Assembly (NCBI RefSeq): GCF_900099765.1
Contig: NZ_FNDX01000005.1
Span: 142,057 to 206,056, forward strand
Source: Paenibacillus typhae
Lineage (GTDB): Bacteria; Bacillota; Bacilli; Paenibacillales; Paenibacillaceae
Direction of reading: 5' to 3'
DNA length: 64,000 bases
This document shows positions 51,921-60,691 of this stretch, piece by piece. The notes beneath the pieces are model-generated. The model had not been told where the DNA came from. It saw nothing but the letters and a program-made list of their open reading frames with translations, and searched no databases. The translations under genes and the position numbers were made by a program. The stretch's first letter is position 1; each line of letters begins with the position of its first letter.

Positions 51921-52520
51921 GTGATACTCAAATGGACCCGCACTTTAATGATGTATGTTCTGATGGCCATGTTTCTGCTTTTGCTGATATCTGCGGTAAC
52001 CAGCAGGATGAATGGCGGAACGCCCAAGGTTCTGGGCAAAGAAATTCTGACCGTCCTCTCTGGCTCGATGGAGCCCGGAATCAAGACCGGTGCTATCATC
52101 GCTGTTAACCCGGTGAGAGGGGAGGCACAGCAAACGGCCTTTAAGCCGGGAGATGTGATTACTTATAAGTCTCTGGATGGATCAGGCAGCCTGATCACTC
52201 ACCGTGTTGTGAGCGTCAGCGGTACAGGGTCTGAGCTTGCCTACATTACCAAAGGCGATAATAACGATGCCCAAGACCCGTCGCCGATACCAGCAGAAAG
52301 TGTAGTTGCAAGCTATGCTGACTTCACGATTCCTTTAGCAGGGTATTTGATGAACTGGGTAAAATCGACCGCAGGCATCATAGTTGTGATTTTGATTCCT
52401 GGTATTTATCTGGTCATCTCGTCGGTTATAACGATTTTTAAAGCGATCATGCGGATGGATGACGATTCTGCAGAGCTGCAGACAACAGCCGGTGATTCCC
52501 CGCCGGTAACGAACGGTTGA
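51921..52520 (+). CDS. sipW: Signal peptidase I, SipW (ER) type
   Basis: 199 residues from a GTG at 51921 with AAGGAG nine bases upstream; an ATG at 51912 touches the ribosome site. The first membrane helix is MMYVLMAMFLLLLISAV. The catalytic serine is in LSGSMEPGI, and the second catalytic residue is His in LITHRVVS, as in eukaryote-type signal peptidases such as SipW, rather than Lys. A second membrane helix lies near the C terminus (GIIVVILIPGIYLVISSVI). SipW processes TasA and TapA in Bacillus subtilis; the same genes lie on both sides here. Confidence 0.93.
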   Translation: MILKWTRTLMMYVLMAMFLLLLISAVTSRMNGGTPKVLGKEILTVLSGSMEPGIKTGAIIAVNPVRGEAQQTAFKPGDVITYKSLDGSGSLITHRVVSVSGTGSELAYITKGDNNDAQDPSPIPAESVVASYADFTIPLAGYLMNWVKSTAGIIVVILIPGIYLVISSVITIFKAIMRMDDDSAELQTTAGDSPPVTNG

Positions 52521-52613
52521 TGCTTCCTTTAACGCGCTCACGCGGTTAGGGAAGATTCAATAAATATTCCATTATATTCTCCATGCATGGAGACCAGGAG
52601 GAGACAAATTACA

Positions 52614-53129
52614 ATGGCTAATCTCAAAAAGACAATGGCAATGGCAATGGCAACTACTGCACTGGGGGCTACTTTAATTGCCGGGGGGTCCTTCGCGATC
52701 TTTACGAGCTCGGTACAGAATACAGGCAATACCTTTGCTGCCGGTGAACTGAAGATAGGCTTGGATAAAGAGGATACAAACGGTGCCAAGTATTTTACGC
52801 TTGAGAACTGGGCTCCTGGAGATTCTGACATCCAGCGGGTAGTAGTAACGAACAAAGGCTCACTGGAACTGCGTTATGACCTTACCCTGGCAGTTGGCGG
52901 TGACCTTGGCACGGCCATACTCCCCGACTCCCACCCAATTGTTATTAAGGCTTACTCCGACGCTGACGGAAATATTCCGCTCACAGTGACTGACCGTGTC
53001 CTGGACGTCGGCGACTCTGAGACCATTTATGTCAAAGTGGAATTCCCTAAAGATGCCGGCAATGAGTATCAGGGCAAAACCGGAACAGCCAGCATCAAGG
53101 TGGATGCAGAGCAGACCAAAAATAATTAA
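52614..53129 (+). CDS. TasA/CalY (camelysin) family matrix protein
   Basis: 171 residues from the ATG at 52614; AGGAGG lies 12 bases upstream. The signal peptide runs to GGSFAIFTSS, the SipW-type cleavage region, and is followed by QNTGNTFAAGELKIGL, the hallmark start of mature camelysin/TasA proteins. The remainder is a beta-rich domain (LENWAPGDSDIQRVVVTNKG). It probably forms or decorates extracellular fibres. It is the shorter of two tandem family members, like CalY. Confidence 0.88.
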   Translation: MANLKKTMAMAMATTALGATLIAGGSFAIFTSSVQNTGNTFAAGELKIGLDKEDTNGAKYFTLENWAPGDSDIQRVVVTNKGSLELRYDLTLAVGGDLGTAILPDSHPIVIKAYSDADGNIPLTVTDRVLDVGDSETIYVKVEFPKDAGNEYQGKTGTASIKVDAEQTKNN

Positions 53130-53164
53130 CAGCCAGCGGTATTTGATTCAAAACATATCATCTA

Positions 53165-53190
53165 AAGGGGGGAAGCCCCCCTTTTTACTA
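53165..53190 (+). terminator. Hairpin between the two TasA-type genes
   Basis: AAGGGGGG and CCCCCCTT form a compact stem followed by TTT. It probably lowers expression of the second gene or marks message ends inside the operon. Confidence 0.7.
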
Positions 53191-53206
53191 AGGAGCGCTT
53201 AATCTT

Positions 53207-54028
53207 ATGATGAAAAAGAAAAAATTGCTTATTACCGCCCTTTCTTCCGTTGTTCTGCTCTGCGCTGCGATCGGCGGCGGTACCTATGCGCTGTTCACCA
53301 GCTCTGCACAAAACACAGGCAATACGTTTGCTTCCGGTACGCTGTCTCTCAGTACTCACCGTAACGATGTCCCGGTAGAAGGGCCGATGTTCTATACCAA
53401 TGATTCGGATGCCGGACGTATGGGAACCGGGCTGTGGGCGCCGAAGGATAGCCACACCCGTGCCATGCTGATTAAGAATACCGGATCACTGGACGCCAAA
53501 TTGACTGATCTGATTGCCAAACCCGAAGGAACGACCCAGCAGCAGGAAGATGCGCTAGCATTCGGCGAGCAGGCGGTGGTGACTGTAGCGGCTTTGGCAA
53601 CCCCGAATGGCGTGACGCTTAATGCCGATGCGCTCAACCGAGTGAACGAAGCTGCAGATAAGTTGTTCAAAGACCTGATCAACGGTTCAAGATTTTCCAA
53701 GGCGCTGGCCCGCAGCGGGCAGGAGGCATTCGCCATTGCCAGAGAAGCTGTACTTGACTGGACCTACCGTGTAGACAACAATGGCCAGACAGTTGAGGTT
53801 AGCGTGTCGGATGCATATGTCGGCTCTCTCAAGGATCTGTACAACGGAGGCGCCGGGCGTGATGCGAACCTTCCAAATCTGATCCTTCCGGCTAAAAAGA
53901 CAATGCACCTGGCCTATAATGTGACCTTCGTTGATGATGCTGGCCTTGCCTTCGATAACGACGCCATTCAAGGGAAGGTTGTTAACTTCACCTTCAAAAA
54001 TACTTTCGAGCAGGTGAAGAATAACTAG
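53207..54028 (+). CDS. tasA: TasA family amyloid matrix protein
   Basis: 273 residues, close to TasA (261). The signal sequence MMKKKKLLITALSSVV leads to GGTYALFTSSAQNTGNTFAS, the family cleavage and mature start. A long insert of helical character (about residues 105-190) lies between beta-rich blocks (GLWAPKDSHTRAMLIKNTGSLD and LPAKKTMHLAYNVTF), as in TasA. AAGGAG precedes the start. It ends the matrix operon at a strong terminator. Fibre formation is inferred from family membership. Confidence 0.87.
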   Translation: MMKKKKLLITALSSVVLLCAAIGGGTYALFTSSAQNTGNTFASGTLSLSTHRNDVPVEGPMFYTNDSDAGRMGTGLWAPKDSHTRAMLIKNTGSLDAKLTDLIAKPEGTTQQQEDALAFGEQAVVTVAALATPNGVTLNADALNRVNEAADKLFKDLINGSRFSKALARSGQEAFAIAREAVLDWTYRVDNNGQTVEVSVSDAYVGSLKDLYNGGAGRDANLPNLILPAKKTMHLAYNVTFVDDAGLAFDNDAIQGKVVNFTFKNTFEQVKNN

Positions 54029-54045
54029 AATTAGGGTAGAACTGC

Positions 54046-54092
54046 AAAAGAGCGTCACCCCCGGCCTGATCAACCGGAGGTGACGCTCTTTT
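54046..54092. terminator. Bidirectional terminator after tasA
   Basis: AAAAGAGCGTCACC and GGTGACGCTCTTTT form a perfect 14-base-pair stem, extended by CCGG/CCGG pairs. It also serves the convergent aldo/keto reductase gene. Confidence 0.9.
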
Positions 54093-54119
54093 CATCGAGG
54101 ATAACACGGGGCTCCATGC

Positions 54120-55097
54120 CTAAGGCAGTTTTTCCCCCCGCGAGCTTATATACAGCTCATACCATTCCTTGCGCGACAGCCCTACCTTGTCCGCACCCGC
54201 ACAGGCAGCGATCCGCTTGGGATTCACAGTGCCGATTACCGGCTGGATGGCTGCAGGATGGGTCATCAGCCAGGATAATACGATGGCTTCAGGTGTAGTG
54301 TTCTTCTGTTCGGCAAGCGAGCTGACGAGTGCCGCTGTTTGCACTATATTCTCCGGCTGGCCCTCAAGGGAGCGCCCGCTGAAGCTGCCCTGAGCCAGCG
54401 GCCCCCAGGCCTGCAGCTGGATATTCTCCATGCGGCAGTATTCAACCGTGCCTTCAGGGAAGGTGATGTCCTTCCAGGGCTCGCGGTTCACGCTGACCAT
54501 CGCATCAAGCCAGCTGATTTGGGCCAGGCTCATATGCAGCTGATTCACAATAAACGGCTCATCGCAATAATGCTGCAGCAGCCTGATTTGGGAGGCGCTC
54601 ATATTGGAAACGCCAAAGTGGCGGACTTTGCCCGCTTTTTTCAGCTGACGCAGTGCTTCTGCAATCTCCTCCGGGTCCATCAGCGGGTCGGGCCGGTGCA
54701 GCAGCAGGATATCAAGATACTCTGTACCGAGACGGGATAACGTACCATCAACGCTCCTCAGGATATGCTCCCCTGAGATATCAAAGGTGTTGCTGGTATC
54801 CCCCGGCTCGATCAGCCTGATGCCGCATTTGGACTGAATGATGATCTCCTCGCGCAGTCTCGGCCGGTCCTTGAAGATTTGTCCGAATACCTTCTCCGCC
54901 TTGCCGCGGGTGTAGATATCGGCATGGTCAAAGAAGTTGATGCCAATGGACAAAGCGGCTTCAACCGCATCATGCCCCTGGCGGATATTTTCTGCGGTCA
55001 GCGGCTCGTGATCCCAGCCTCCGCCGAGTCCCATGCAGCCCAGGGCAATGCGGCTGGCGGGGATTCCCCGTGCATTAAGTGGCAGCGTTTTCAGCAA
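54120..55097 (-). CDS. Aldo/keto reductase
   Basis: 325 residues from a TTG with GGAGGG about eight bases upstream. The catalytic tetrad is visible: Asp and Tyr in FFDHADIYTRGKAEKVFG, Lys in IIQSKCGIR and His in DILLLHRPDPLM. The NADPH-binding end is PVIGTVNPKRIAA. It resembles the YdhF/oxidoreductase group of AKRs, which reduce carbonyls with NADPH. The natural substrate is unknown. It is a single gene on the minus strand. Confidence 0.9.
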   Translation of the reverse strand: MLKTLPLNARGIPASRIALGCMGLGGGWDHEPLTAENIRQGHDAVEAALSIGINFFDHADIYTRGKAEKVFGQIFKDRPRLREEIIIQSKCGIRLIEPGDTSNTFDISGEHILRSVDGTLSRLGTEYLDILLLHRPDPLMDPEEIAEALRQLKKAGKVRHFGVSNMSASQIRLLQHYCDEPFIVNQLHMSLAQISWLDAMVSVNREPWKDITFPEGTVEYCRMENIQLQAWGPLAQGSFSGRSLEGQPENIVQTAALVSSLAEQKNTTPEAIVLSWLMTHPAAIQPVIGTVNPKRIAACAGADKVGLSRKEWYELYISSRGEKLP

Positions 55098-55151
55098 AAA
55101 ATGATCCCTCCGTCACAAATGGAATTACAGCTCAGGGAATATTGTACACCT

Positions 55152-55388
55152 TCAGAAACCGGTATGGTACTTTTTGTCACTTGAGGAGCGGTGTTTAGTG
55201 CCTTCTTTGTCCTTTTCCTCCTGCTGCTCCAGTGTAAGGTCCTCTACCGGAATCGGATCGACATGCTGCTCGCTTTCATGCAGGTCAAACAGGCTGGGCT
55301 GATCAGTCGGGTATTGCTCGGGATGGTCGCGCTTGTCCCCCTGCAGCTTGTTGTCCCTGAGTTGTTCTTTATCCTTATCCATAGTCAT
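55152..55388 (-). CDS. Small hydrophilic protein (hypothetical)
   Basis: 78 residues, very rich in Asp, Glu, Lys and Gln, with no hydrophobic core. The start has AGGAG nine bases before the ATG. It begins MTMDKDKEQLRDNKLQGDK, and the middle has SLFDLHESEQHVDPIPVEDL. It has no known family and is probably disordered. Start context and codon use make it a likely gene. Confidence 0.6.
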   Translation of the reverse strand: MTMDKDKEQLRDNKLQGDKRDHPEQYPTDQPSLFDLHESEQHVDPIPVEDLTLEQQEEKDKEGTKHRSSSDKKYHTGF

Positions 55389-55452
55389 TCCCTCGCTCTC
55401 CTGAATTTACAGTTTGCACGTTAATACACGCATTCAGGTGTTATTAAACAGC

Positions 55453-55476
55453 AAAGAGGCCCGTCAGGGCCTCTTT
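55453..55476 (-). terminator. Terminator of the DHA2-padR operon
   Basis: AAAGAGGCCC and GGGCCTCTTT form a 10-base-pair stem with a four-base loop; the minus-strand tail is TGCTGTTT. Confidence 0.8.
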
Positions 55477-55490
55477 ATCCAAATTACGTC

Positions 55491-56051
55491 CTATAGTGAC
55501 AAGGGTGTTCCAAAGTCGTTCAGCTTGCGTGCCGTAACATCCGCGTACAGCCGCTTCAGCCACTTCAGCTCGGTAAGGCTGTGCTCATACCGGCCGTACA
55601 TCAGGTGCAGTGCTGAACGGGGAACCACTGAAATATGCTCCTCATAGACCTGATAGGCATAATTGACCTGGTGCTCGATCTCGCGGATGCGCTCTTCCAG
55701 CACCTTTTCCACTTTATCCTGGTCGATATAGCGCGAAAGCGCCAGAGCCATGTATAAGGGATGGAAGACCAGCTCCACCTTCTTGATCTGCTGCAGAATC
55801 AGCTGCTCGAACAGCGCTTTTCCTTTGCCGGTAATCCGGTAAATCGTCTTGTCCGGCCGGTCATTGCTGCGGATCGTCTCTACAGCTTCGATATACTCCT
55901 CCTGCGCCAGCTTGTCGACAGCGTAGTAGAGCGAGCCCATCTGCAGCTTCATCATCTGGTCATACATGCGCTCCTTCATAATGAGGGTGATCTCATAAGG
56001 ATGCATATCTTTTTCCTGCAGCAGGCCGAGGATAGCTATCTTCATCGACAT
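55491..56051 (-). CDS. PadR family regulator of the DHA2 transporter
   Basis: 186 residues of the longer PadR-s2 type. The winged helix is AILGLLQEKDMHPYEITLIM, MGSLYYAVDKLAQEEYIEAVE and DKTIYRITGKGK. The C-terminal four-helix dimer domain fills residues 95-180. The start lies six bases behind the transporter stop, so both are one transcript. It probably senses the exported drug and represses the shared promoter, where a 16-base palindrome lies between -35 and -10. Confidence 0.92.
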   Translation of the reverse strand: MSMKIAILGLLQEKDMHPYEITLIMKERMYDQMMKLQMGSLYYAVDKLAQEEYIEAVETIRSNDRPDKTIYRITGKGKALFEQLILQQIKKVELVFHPLYMALALSRYIDQDKVEKVLEERIREIEHQVNYAYQVYEEHISVVPRSALHLMYGRYEHSLTELKWLKRLYADVTARKLNDFGTPLSL

Positions 56052-56057
56052 CGCGGG

Positions 56058-57578
56058 TTACCCCCGATCGCTGGAAGGCAGTGCTGTCTTAGGTTTTAGC
56101 GTGAGCCGGTCGCCCGGCATAAGCAGTACAAAAACTACGCCAAGCGCTGCCGGAATGAGCGCCCACAGGAAGGTGTGCGAAATGGAGTCCGACAAAGCGC
56201 CTGTAATCTTATCCAGCACGGCTGCGGGAATATTGGCTCTTGCTTCCGGAGTCAGAGCTGCCTGCGGATTGCCGAAGGAAGCAGCCTGCTCGCTGTTGCC
56301 GAAGGCGCTGCCCAGGCTATCCGTGAAGCTGTTGCGCTGGATAATCCCGAAGATGGTTATCCCGAGCGTCATGCCGAGCGAGCGCATGAAGGTGCTGGTG
56401 GATGTCGCTGAACCGCGCTGGCGCATGTCAAAATGATGAATCGACGACATGCTGAGCACGGAGAAGGAGAAGCCGACGCCGAAGCCGGTCAGCAGCATGA
56501 AGAGATTAAGCATCAGCCGCGAGGTATCCGGTGACAAGGTGCTCAGACAGAAGACTCCTGCCAGGAAGCAGGCTGCCGACAGCAGCATAATATTGCGGAA
56601 GCTGGTTCTGGTGGTGAGCAGACCGCCGGTCTGGCTGCCCAGCACGGTGCCGATCATCATCGGCATCAGGATCAGACCCGAGTTGGTCGCCGAGCCGCCG
56701 TTGACGCCCTGCACGAAGATCGGAATGTAGACAGTGGCAACAATAAAGGTGGAGCCATAGAAGAGCCCGATTAGACTGCTAGTCGCAAATAGGCGTTTGC
56801 CGAACATAGCGAATGAAATTACGGGTTCTGCCGCGTAACGTTCAATAAAGAGGAAGGCAATCAGCAGGACGGCAAAGCCGGCGAACAGGCCGAGAATCGT
56901 TGCGGAATCCCAGGCATACTGGTTGCCGCCCAGCTCGAGTGCGAACATCAGGCAGATGATGGAGCCGACAAGTGTAAACGCGCCGCCCCAGTCAATCCGC
57001 TGCTTGGCATGAGAGATGGATTCCTTGTAGAACATCGTAATCAGTACAAAGGCTACAATGCCGATCGGCAGATTGATATAGAATACCCACTGCCAGCTCA
57101 AGTAATCGGTAATGTAAGCGCCCAGAAGCGGGCCGATTACGCTGGAGATGCCGAAGACGGCACCGAAGAGACCGGTCAGCTTGCCTCTTTTTTCAGGCGG
57201 ATAAATATCAAACACAATCGTAAAAGCAATCGGCATCAGCGCACCGCCGCCAACCCCCTGGATAGCCCGGTAAATGCTGAGCTGGGTGATGCTGGTTGCC
57301 GTACCGCACAGGGCAGAGCCCGCGAGGAAGACGATGAGGCCGAAGATGAAGAACCGTTTACGCCCGTACATATCCGACAGCTTGCCGAAGATCGGGGTGC
57401 CGGCCATAACCATGACCATGTACGCAGAGGTGACCCAGACAATTTTATCGAGGCCGCCAAGCTCGGATACAATGGTGCCCATAGCCGAAGCTACAATGGT
57501 ATTGTCCATTGCGGACATCAGAATACCAAGCAGCAGGCCGACAACTACAAGCTTTAAGTTGCTTTCTTTAGTATGCAT
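56058..57578 (-). CDS. DHA2 family multidrug exporter (EmrB/QacA type)
   Basis: 506 residues with 14 membrane segments. Motif D1-type start SAMDNTIVASAMGTIVSELGG, motif A GKLSDMYGRKRFF, motif B YRAIQGVGGGALMP and motif C FGAVFGISSVIGPLLGAYI are all present. Such proteins export cationic or amphiphilic drugs in exchange for protons. It heads a two-gene operon with a PadR regulator. The substrate is unknown. Confidence 0.93.
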   Translation of the reverse strand: MHTKESNLKLVVVGLLLGILMSAMDNTIVASAMGTIVSELGGLDKIVWVTSAYMVMVMAGTPIFGKLSDMYGRKRFFIFGLIVFLAGSALCGTATSITQLSIYRAIQGVGGGALMPIAFTIVFDIYPPEKRGKLTGLFGAVFGISSVIGPLLGAYITDYLSWQWVFYINLPIGIVAFVLITMFYKESISHAKQRIDWGGAFTLVGSIICLMFALELGGNQYAWDSATILGLFAGFAVLLIAFLFIERYAAEPVISFAMFGKRLFATSSLIGLFYGSTFIVATVYIPIFVQGVNGGSATNSGLILMPMMIGTVLGSQTGGLLTTRTSFRNIMLLSAACFLAGVFCLSTLSPDTSRLMLNLFMLLTGFGVGFSFSVLSMSSIHHFDMRQRGSATSTSTFMRSLGMTLGITIFGIIQRNSFTDSLGSAFGNSEQAASFGNPQAALTPEARANIPAAVLDKITGALSDSISHTFLWALIPAALGVVFVLLMPGDRLTLKPKTALPSSDRG

Positions 57579-57619
57579 GCTTCGCAGACTCCTTTTCGTT
57601 CAATGTGGAAACAGACCTT

Positions 57620-57648
57620 ATTATATTCAAATTTGAATAGGGTGGCAA
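57620..57648 (-). promoter_or_regulatory. Promoter and palindromic operator of the DHA2 operon
   Basis: On the minus strand TTGCCA, a 17-base spacer and TATAAT. The perfect 16-base palindrome TATTCAAATTTGAATA (57624-57639) fills the spacer and runs into the -10, as expected of the PadR operator. It is 42 bases before the start codon. Confidence 0.8.
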
Positions 57649-57816
57649 CTCTTATTTTTGCGCCATTTAGTAGAGAGTATAGGCTTATTGTCAGGGATGT
57701 ATGCGGGAGTGGCAGAGGCAGAGCAGTCAGCACAAAATAACCCCACAAAGTGGAGCTTTTTCAGGGAGACTGACTCAGATACTTTGCGTGGACCCCGATA
57801 TATACTTTTAATAAGT

Positions 57817-57861
57817 CAAAAAAAGCCCGCCGGAGGAGGCGATGTGCTACATCGCCTCATT
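57817..57861 (-). terminator. Possible terminator of the GGDEF/HD-GYP gene
   Basis: GAGGCGATGT and ACATCGCCTC form a 10-base-pair hairpin that includes the stop codon. A T run on the minus strand follows after an 11-base gap that is GC-rich. The gap makes it atypical. Confidence 0.45.
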
Positions 57862-59685
57862 TTCGGGCCGGGGCTCTCTGGATTCAATATAGTTAATAAA
57901 AAGCTCCGTAAGCTCAGGGTCGAACTGGCTTCCGGCGCAGGCACGCAGCTCAATGACCGCTTCTTCGAACGATTTGGTCGGCTGGTACGGCCTTTCTGTG
58001 GTCATTGCATCAAAGGAATCAATGATCGTCAGCATCCGGCAGAGGCGGGGAATCTCCTCGCCCTTGAATCCGTAAGGATAGCCTTTACCGTCGTAGCGTT
58101 CGTGGTGCAGCTCGATGTAAGGGGCCAGCTCCTTGAACTTGTCGTTGGTCAGCGCCATTTTTTTGCCCCAGGTGACATGCCATTTCACCATCTCCCATTC
58201 CTCGGGCGCTAGCTTGTCTGTCTTGTTGAGAATGCTCCAGGGTATCTCCAGCTTGCCGATGTCATGAATCAGCGCACCGAGTGTGAAATTTCTTTTGGAT
58301 ATAGCATCCATGTCGAGAATTTCGCTGATATCCATCGCATAACGGAAGACGCGCTTGGAGTGGCGGAAGGTCTCCATGTCCTTGTACATGAATAGGTTGA
58401 GCTGTTGCTCGATATCCCGCACGTCCTGGCTGAAATCCAGCTCCTGCTCCAGCGGCGAATGTTCTCCGTAAGTATGCACGGTGTTCTTGCCCTGGCGCTT
58501 GGAGTAGTAGAGCGCCTGATCGGCATGGTCGACGAGCTGTGATTTGTCGTGGATGTCGCTGCTGCTGGCGGCAATACCGGCAGAAAAGGCGAGGCAGCCG
58601 AGCGGAAAAATCTCAACGCCGTCGAAGCGGCTGTTGTTGAGCTTTTTGCGCAGCTGGTCGATGCAGGTCCGGGCCTGAAGACTGTCGTAGCCGGGCATAA
58701 GCAGCGTGAATTCCTCACCGCCGTAACGGGCGGCAATGGTACCGGATTTCCGGGACTCTGTCTTCAGCAGCTCTCCGACAAAGGAGATTAGCTTGTCTCC
58801 CTGAAGATGCCCGAAATGATCATTATATTTTTTGAAGTCGTCAAGGTCGATCATGGCCAGAGACAAAGGCGTGCCTGAGGACCTTGATTTCTGAATTTCC
58901 TGTTCCAGAACTTCCTCGAAGTAGCTGTGATTGAACAATCCTGTCCGCTGGTCGGTGTTGGCCCGCTCCTCGATGCTGCGGTACATGGAGAACAGCTTCT
59001 TGAAGGATTGGCAGAGCAGTACCGCCAGGCACATAAAGAGCAGCAGTCCGAGAATCTGATTGTGGTAGACCAGCACAGTCAATACGAGGGAAAGCACTAA
59101 AGTGCACAGATAGACGAACATTGCATCCTTGATCATATCTTTGACTGTTTCATATAAAGTAGCCCGGTATAGAATGTAATAATAAAGGACAACCAGCAGG
59201 GTATTCATAAAAAAATAGACAGCCAGCACAATGAGATACGTGAATAATTGAGTATTTACGAGTGCACCGGGGCTTCCTCCAAGGTATTGAAAGACGGCCG
59301 CGGATGCAATAATCATGATACTGTAGATAAAAAAGTTGGTCAGATGCTTCCACCAGCGCGTGCCGCGGTCGATGACGGCAAAAAAGAGGCAGTTAAGCAG
59401 CAATACCGTTAGTGTGAAGCCGGGTCCGAATATAAAAATGCAGGCGAGATAAACCGAAGAATCCAGCGACTGCTCATTGCCTTCCGGAGGGAGCTGGATC
59501 ATAAAAAAGTTGAGGACAAGACAGGCGCTGGTCATCGCATAAACCCAGACCCAGGAGGATGTGGAGTAGTGCAGGAACTCAAAGCGGTTTGTATATGAAA
59601 AGAGTCCCATGCCAATCAGGCAGACGGACAGTGCATACATGTGGCCTGAATCCAACGTTGCAGCAAAAGATTTAAGTTTAGACAT
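57847..59685 (-). CDS. Membrane GGDEF and HD-GYP protein
   Basis: 612 residues. An N-terminal membrane region with about seven to eight helices (residues 15-230) is followed by a GGDEF domain with intact RYGGEEF near residue 318. A C-terminal HD-GYP phosphodiesterase domain carries IHDIGKLEIP (HD at about 471), HHERYDGKGYPYG (GYP at about 530) and IIDSFDAMTTERPY. Both halves appear catalytically intact, so it may make and break c-di-GMP. AGAGGGG precedes the ATG. A small peptide gene and DUF5317 lie upstream in the same direction, separated by a terminator. Confidence 0.92.
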   Translation of the reverse strand: MSKLKSFAATLDSGHMYALSVCLIGMGLFSYTNRFEFLHYSTSSWVWVYAMTSACLVLNFFMIQLPPEGNEQSLDSSVYLACIFIFGPGFTLTVLLLNCLFFAVIDRGTRWWKHLTNFFIYSIMIIASAAVFQYLGGSPGALVNTQLFTYLIVLAVYFFMNTLLVVLYYYILYRATLYETVKDMIKDAMFVYLCTLVLSLVLTVLVYHNQILGLLLFMCLAVLLCQSFKKLFSMYRSIEERANTDQRTGLFNHSYFEEVLEQEIQKSRSSGTPLSLAMIDLDDFKKYNDHFGHLQGDKLISFVGELLKTESRKSGTIAARYGGEEFTLLMPGYDSLQARTCIDQLRKKLNNSRFDGVEIFPLGCLAFSAGIAASSSDIHDKSQLVDHADQALYYSKRQGKNTVHTYGEHSPLEQELDFSQDVRDIEQQLNLFMYKDMETFRHSKRVFRYAMDISEILDMDAISKRNFTLGALIHDIGKLEIPWSILNKTDKLAPEEWEMVKWHVTWGKKMALTNDKFKELAPYIELHHERYDGKGYPYGFKGEEIPRLCRMLTIIDSFDAMTTERPYQPTKSFEEAVIELRACAGSQFDPELTELFINYIESREPRPENEAM

Positions 59686-59766
59686 GAGGACCCCTCTTTA
59701 CATTATCAAAATATTCCTTTGTACATAATAATAGTTTTAGGAACAAATGAATAGCGTAATGTAAAG

Positions 59767-59792
59767 AAACAGGCGGAAATACCCGCCTGTTT
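59767..59792 (-). terminator. Terminator after the 32-residue peptide gene
   Basis: AAACAGGCGG and CCGCCTGTTT form a 10-base-pair stem with a six-base loop, then CTTTAC on the minus strand. Confidence 0.7.
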
Positions 59793-59804
59793 CGCGTGAA
59801 ACGT

Positions 59805-59903
59805 TTATAGTCCGCCAATTTTGAAGCCCGAAGTCAGAGCGATAACTACAGAAGCCACGATAATGGCGTTGATCGCAAGACGGGAATATTTAATCTTTTT
59901 CAC
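59805..59903 (-). CDS. 32-residue membrane or exported peptide
   Basis: A GTG start with GGGAGG eight bases upstream and a terminator right behind make translation likely. The N terminus is basic (MKKIKYSRLA), then a hydrophobic helix (INAIIVASVVIALT), then a short tail SGFKIGGL. It fits either a single-pass small membrane protein or a secreted pro-peptide. It lies 35 bases behind the DUF5317 gene stop and before the GGDEF/HD-GYP gene. No family is recognised. Confidence 0.6.
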   Translation of the reverse strand: MKKIKYSRLAINAIIVASVVIALTSGFKIGGL

Positions 59904-59938
59904 AGTGTAACCCTCCCTTCCTGGAGTCAATTAGCGGC

Positions 59939-60526
59939 TTATCCCTGCACATCAGGCTGAGGATTCCGGGTTGTGGCGGCAGGTGTCATGAGGTTGACTA
60001 TGAACAGGAAAATGCCGAAGTTCATCACTACATCACCAATGCTGATAGCCTGCGTACGCGGATAAGGGCTGGACAGCGGGATAATGTCGCCCAGAAAGGC
60101 AAGGCGGGTCGAGGCATCAAGCAAATAATGCTTGGTCACTGCATCGCCGCTTTTCAGCATCTCCAGATAAATCGGGTCCAGTACGGACGCCGCCTCGTAA
60201 GATACCGGCATTCTCCCTCCGTTGACAAGCATAACCAGGAAATTCAGGAATACGCCTATCATAATCAGCCAGAAACCTTTGTTGTGCCGGTTCAACCATA
60301 AAAAAATCAGCCCGACCACATACACAGCGATATAAATATATCCGCTGGCTGCGGCTACAGTGGACGACCGCTCCTGAATATAAAACATGAAAAATTGGAA
60401 TACCAGCAGCAGAGGGAAGATCCAGCCTGACTTCAGCCGGATATTGCTGAACTGGACGAGGCCGTGTTTCAAGCCGCCTCTGAACAAGCCGACAATCAAA
60501 CCGATAATAATGCCATCGTAAACCAT
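59939..60526 (-). CDS. DUF5317 family membrane protein
   Basis: 195 residues with five or six membrane segments. The family pattern is GLIVGLFRGGLKHGL at the N terminus, MLVNGGRMPVS in the middle and FLGDIIPLSSPYP then ISIGDVVMNFGIFLFI near the end. The function is unknown. It lies upstream of a peptide gene and a c-di-GMP enzyme on the same strand. The ATG at 60526 begins MVYDGIIIGL; its upstream ribosome site is AGGTAGGC, weak to moderate. Confidence 0.82.
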   Translation of the reverse strand: MVYDGIIIGLIVGLFRGGLKHGLVQFSNIRLKSGWIFPLLLVFQFFMFYIQERSSTVAAASGYIYIAVYVVGLIFLWLNRHNKGFWLIMIGVFLNFLVMLVNGGRMPVSYEAASVLDPIYLEMLKSGDAVTKHYLLDASTRLAFLGDIIPLSSPYPRTQAISIGDVVMNFGIFLFIVNLMTPAATTRNPQPDVQG

Positions 60527-60631
60527 TAAGCCTACCTGCCTCTGAATAAAATATGTAAAAATTTACTGTGCTTCTGGATAGTTCGTTGACATCTAATAAA
60601 AATCCTTTTTTTCTCATAAAAAAACTTCTCG

Positions 60632-60652
60632 ACATACCCCTTGGGGGTATGT
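60632..60652. promoter_or_regulatory. CsoR operator before csoR
   Basis: ACATACCCCTTGGGGGTATG is the inverted-repeat GC-rich box with T/A-rich flanks known for copper-sensing CsoR. It is 40 bases upstream of csoR and probably mediates self-repression of csoR-copZ. Confidence 0.8.
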
Positions 60653-60691
60653 TAAGCTGAATTTGCAGCCAGGATACGGGGAGGTATGTAG

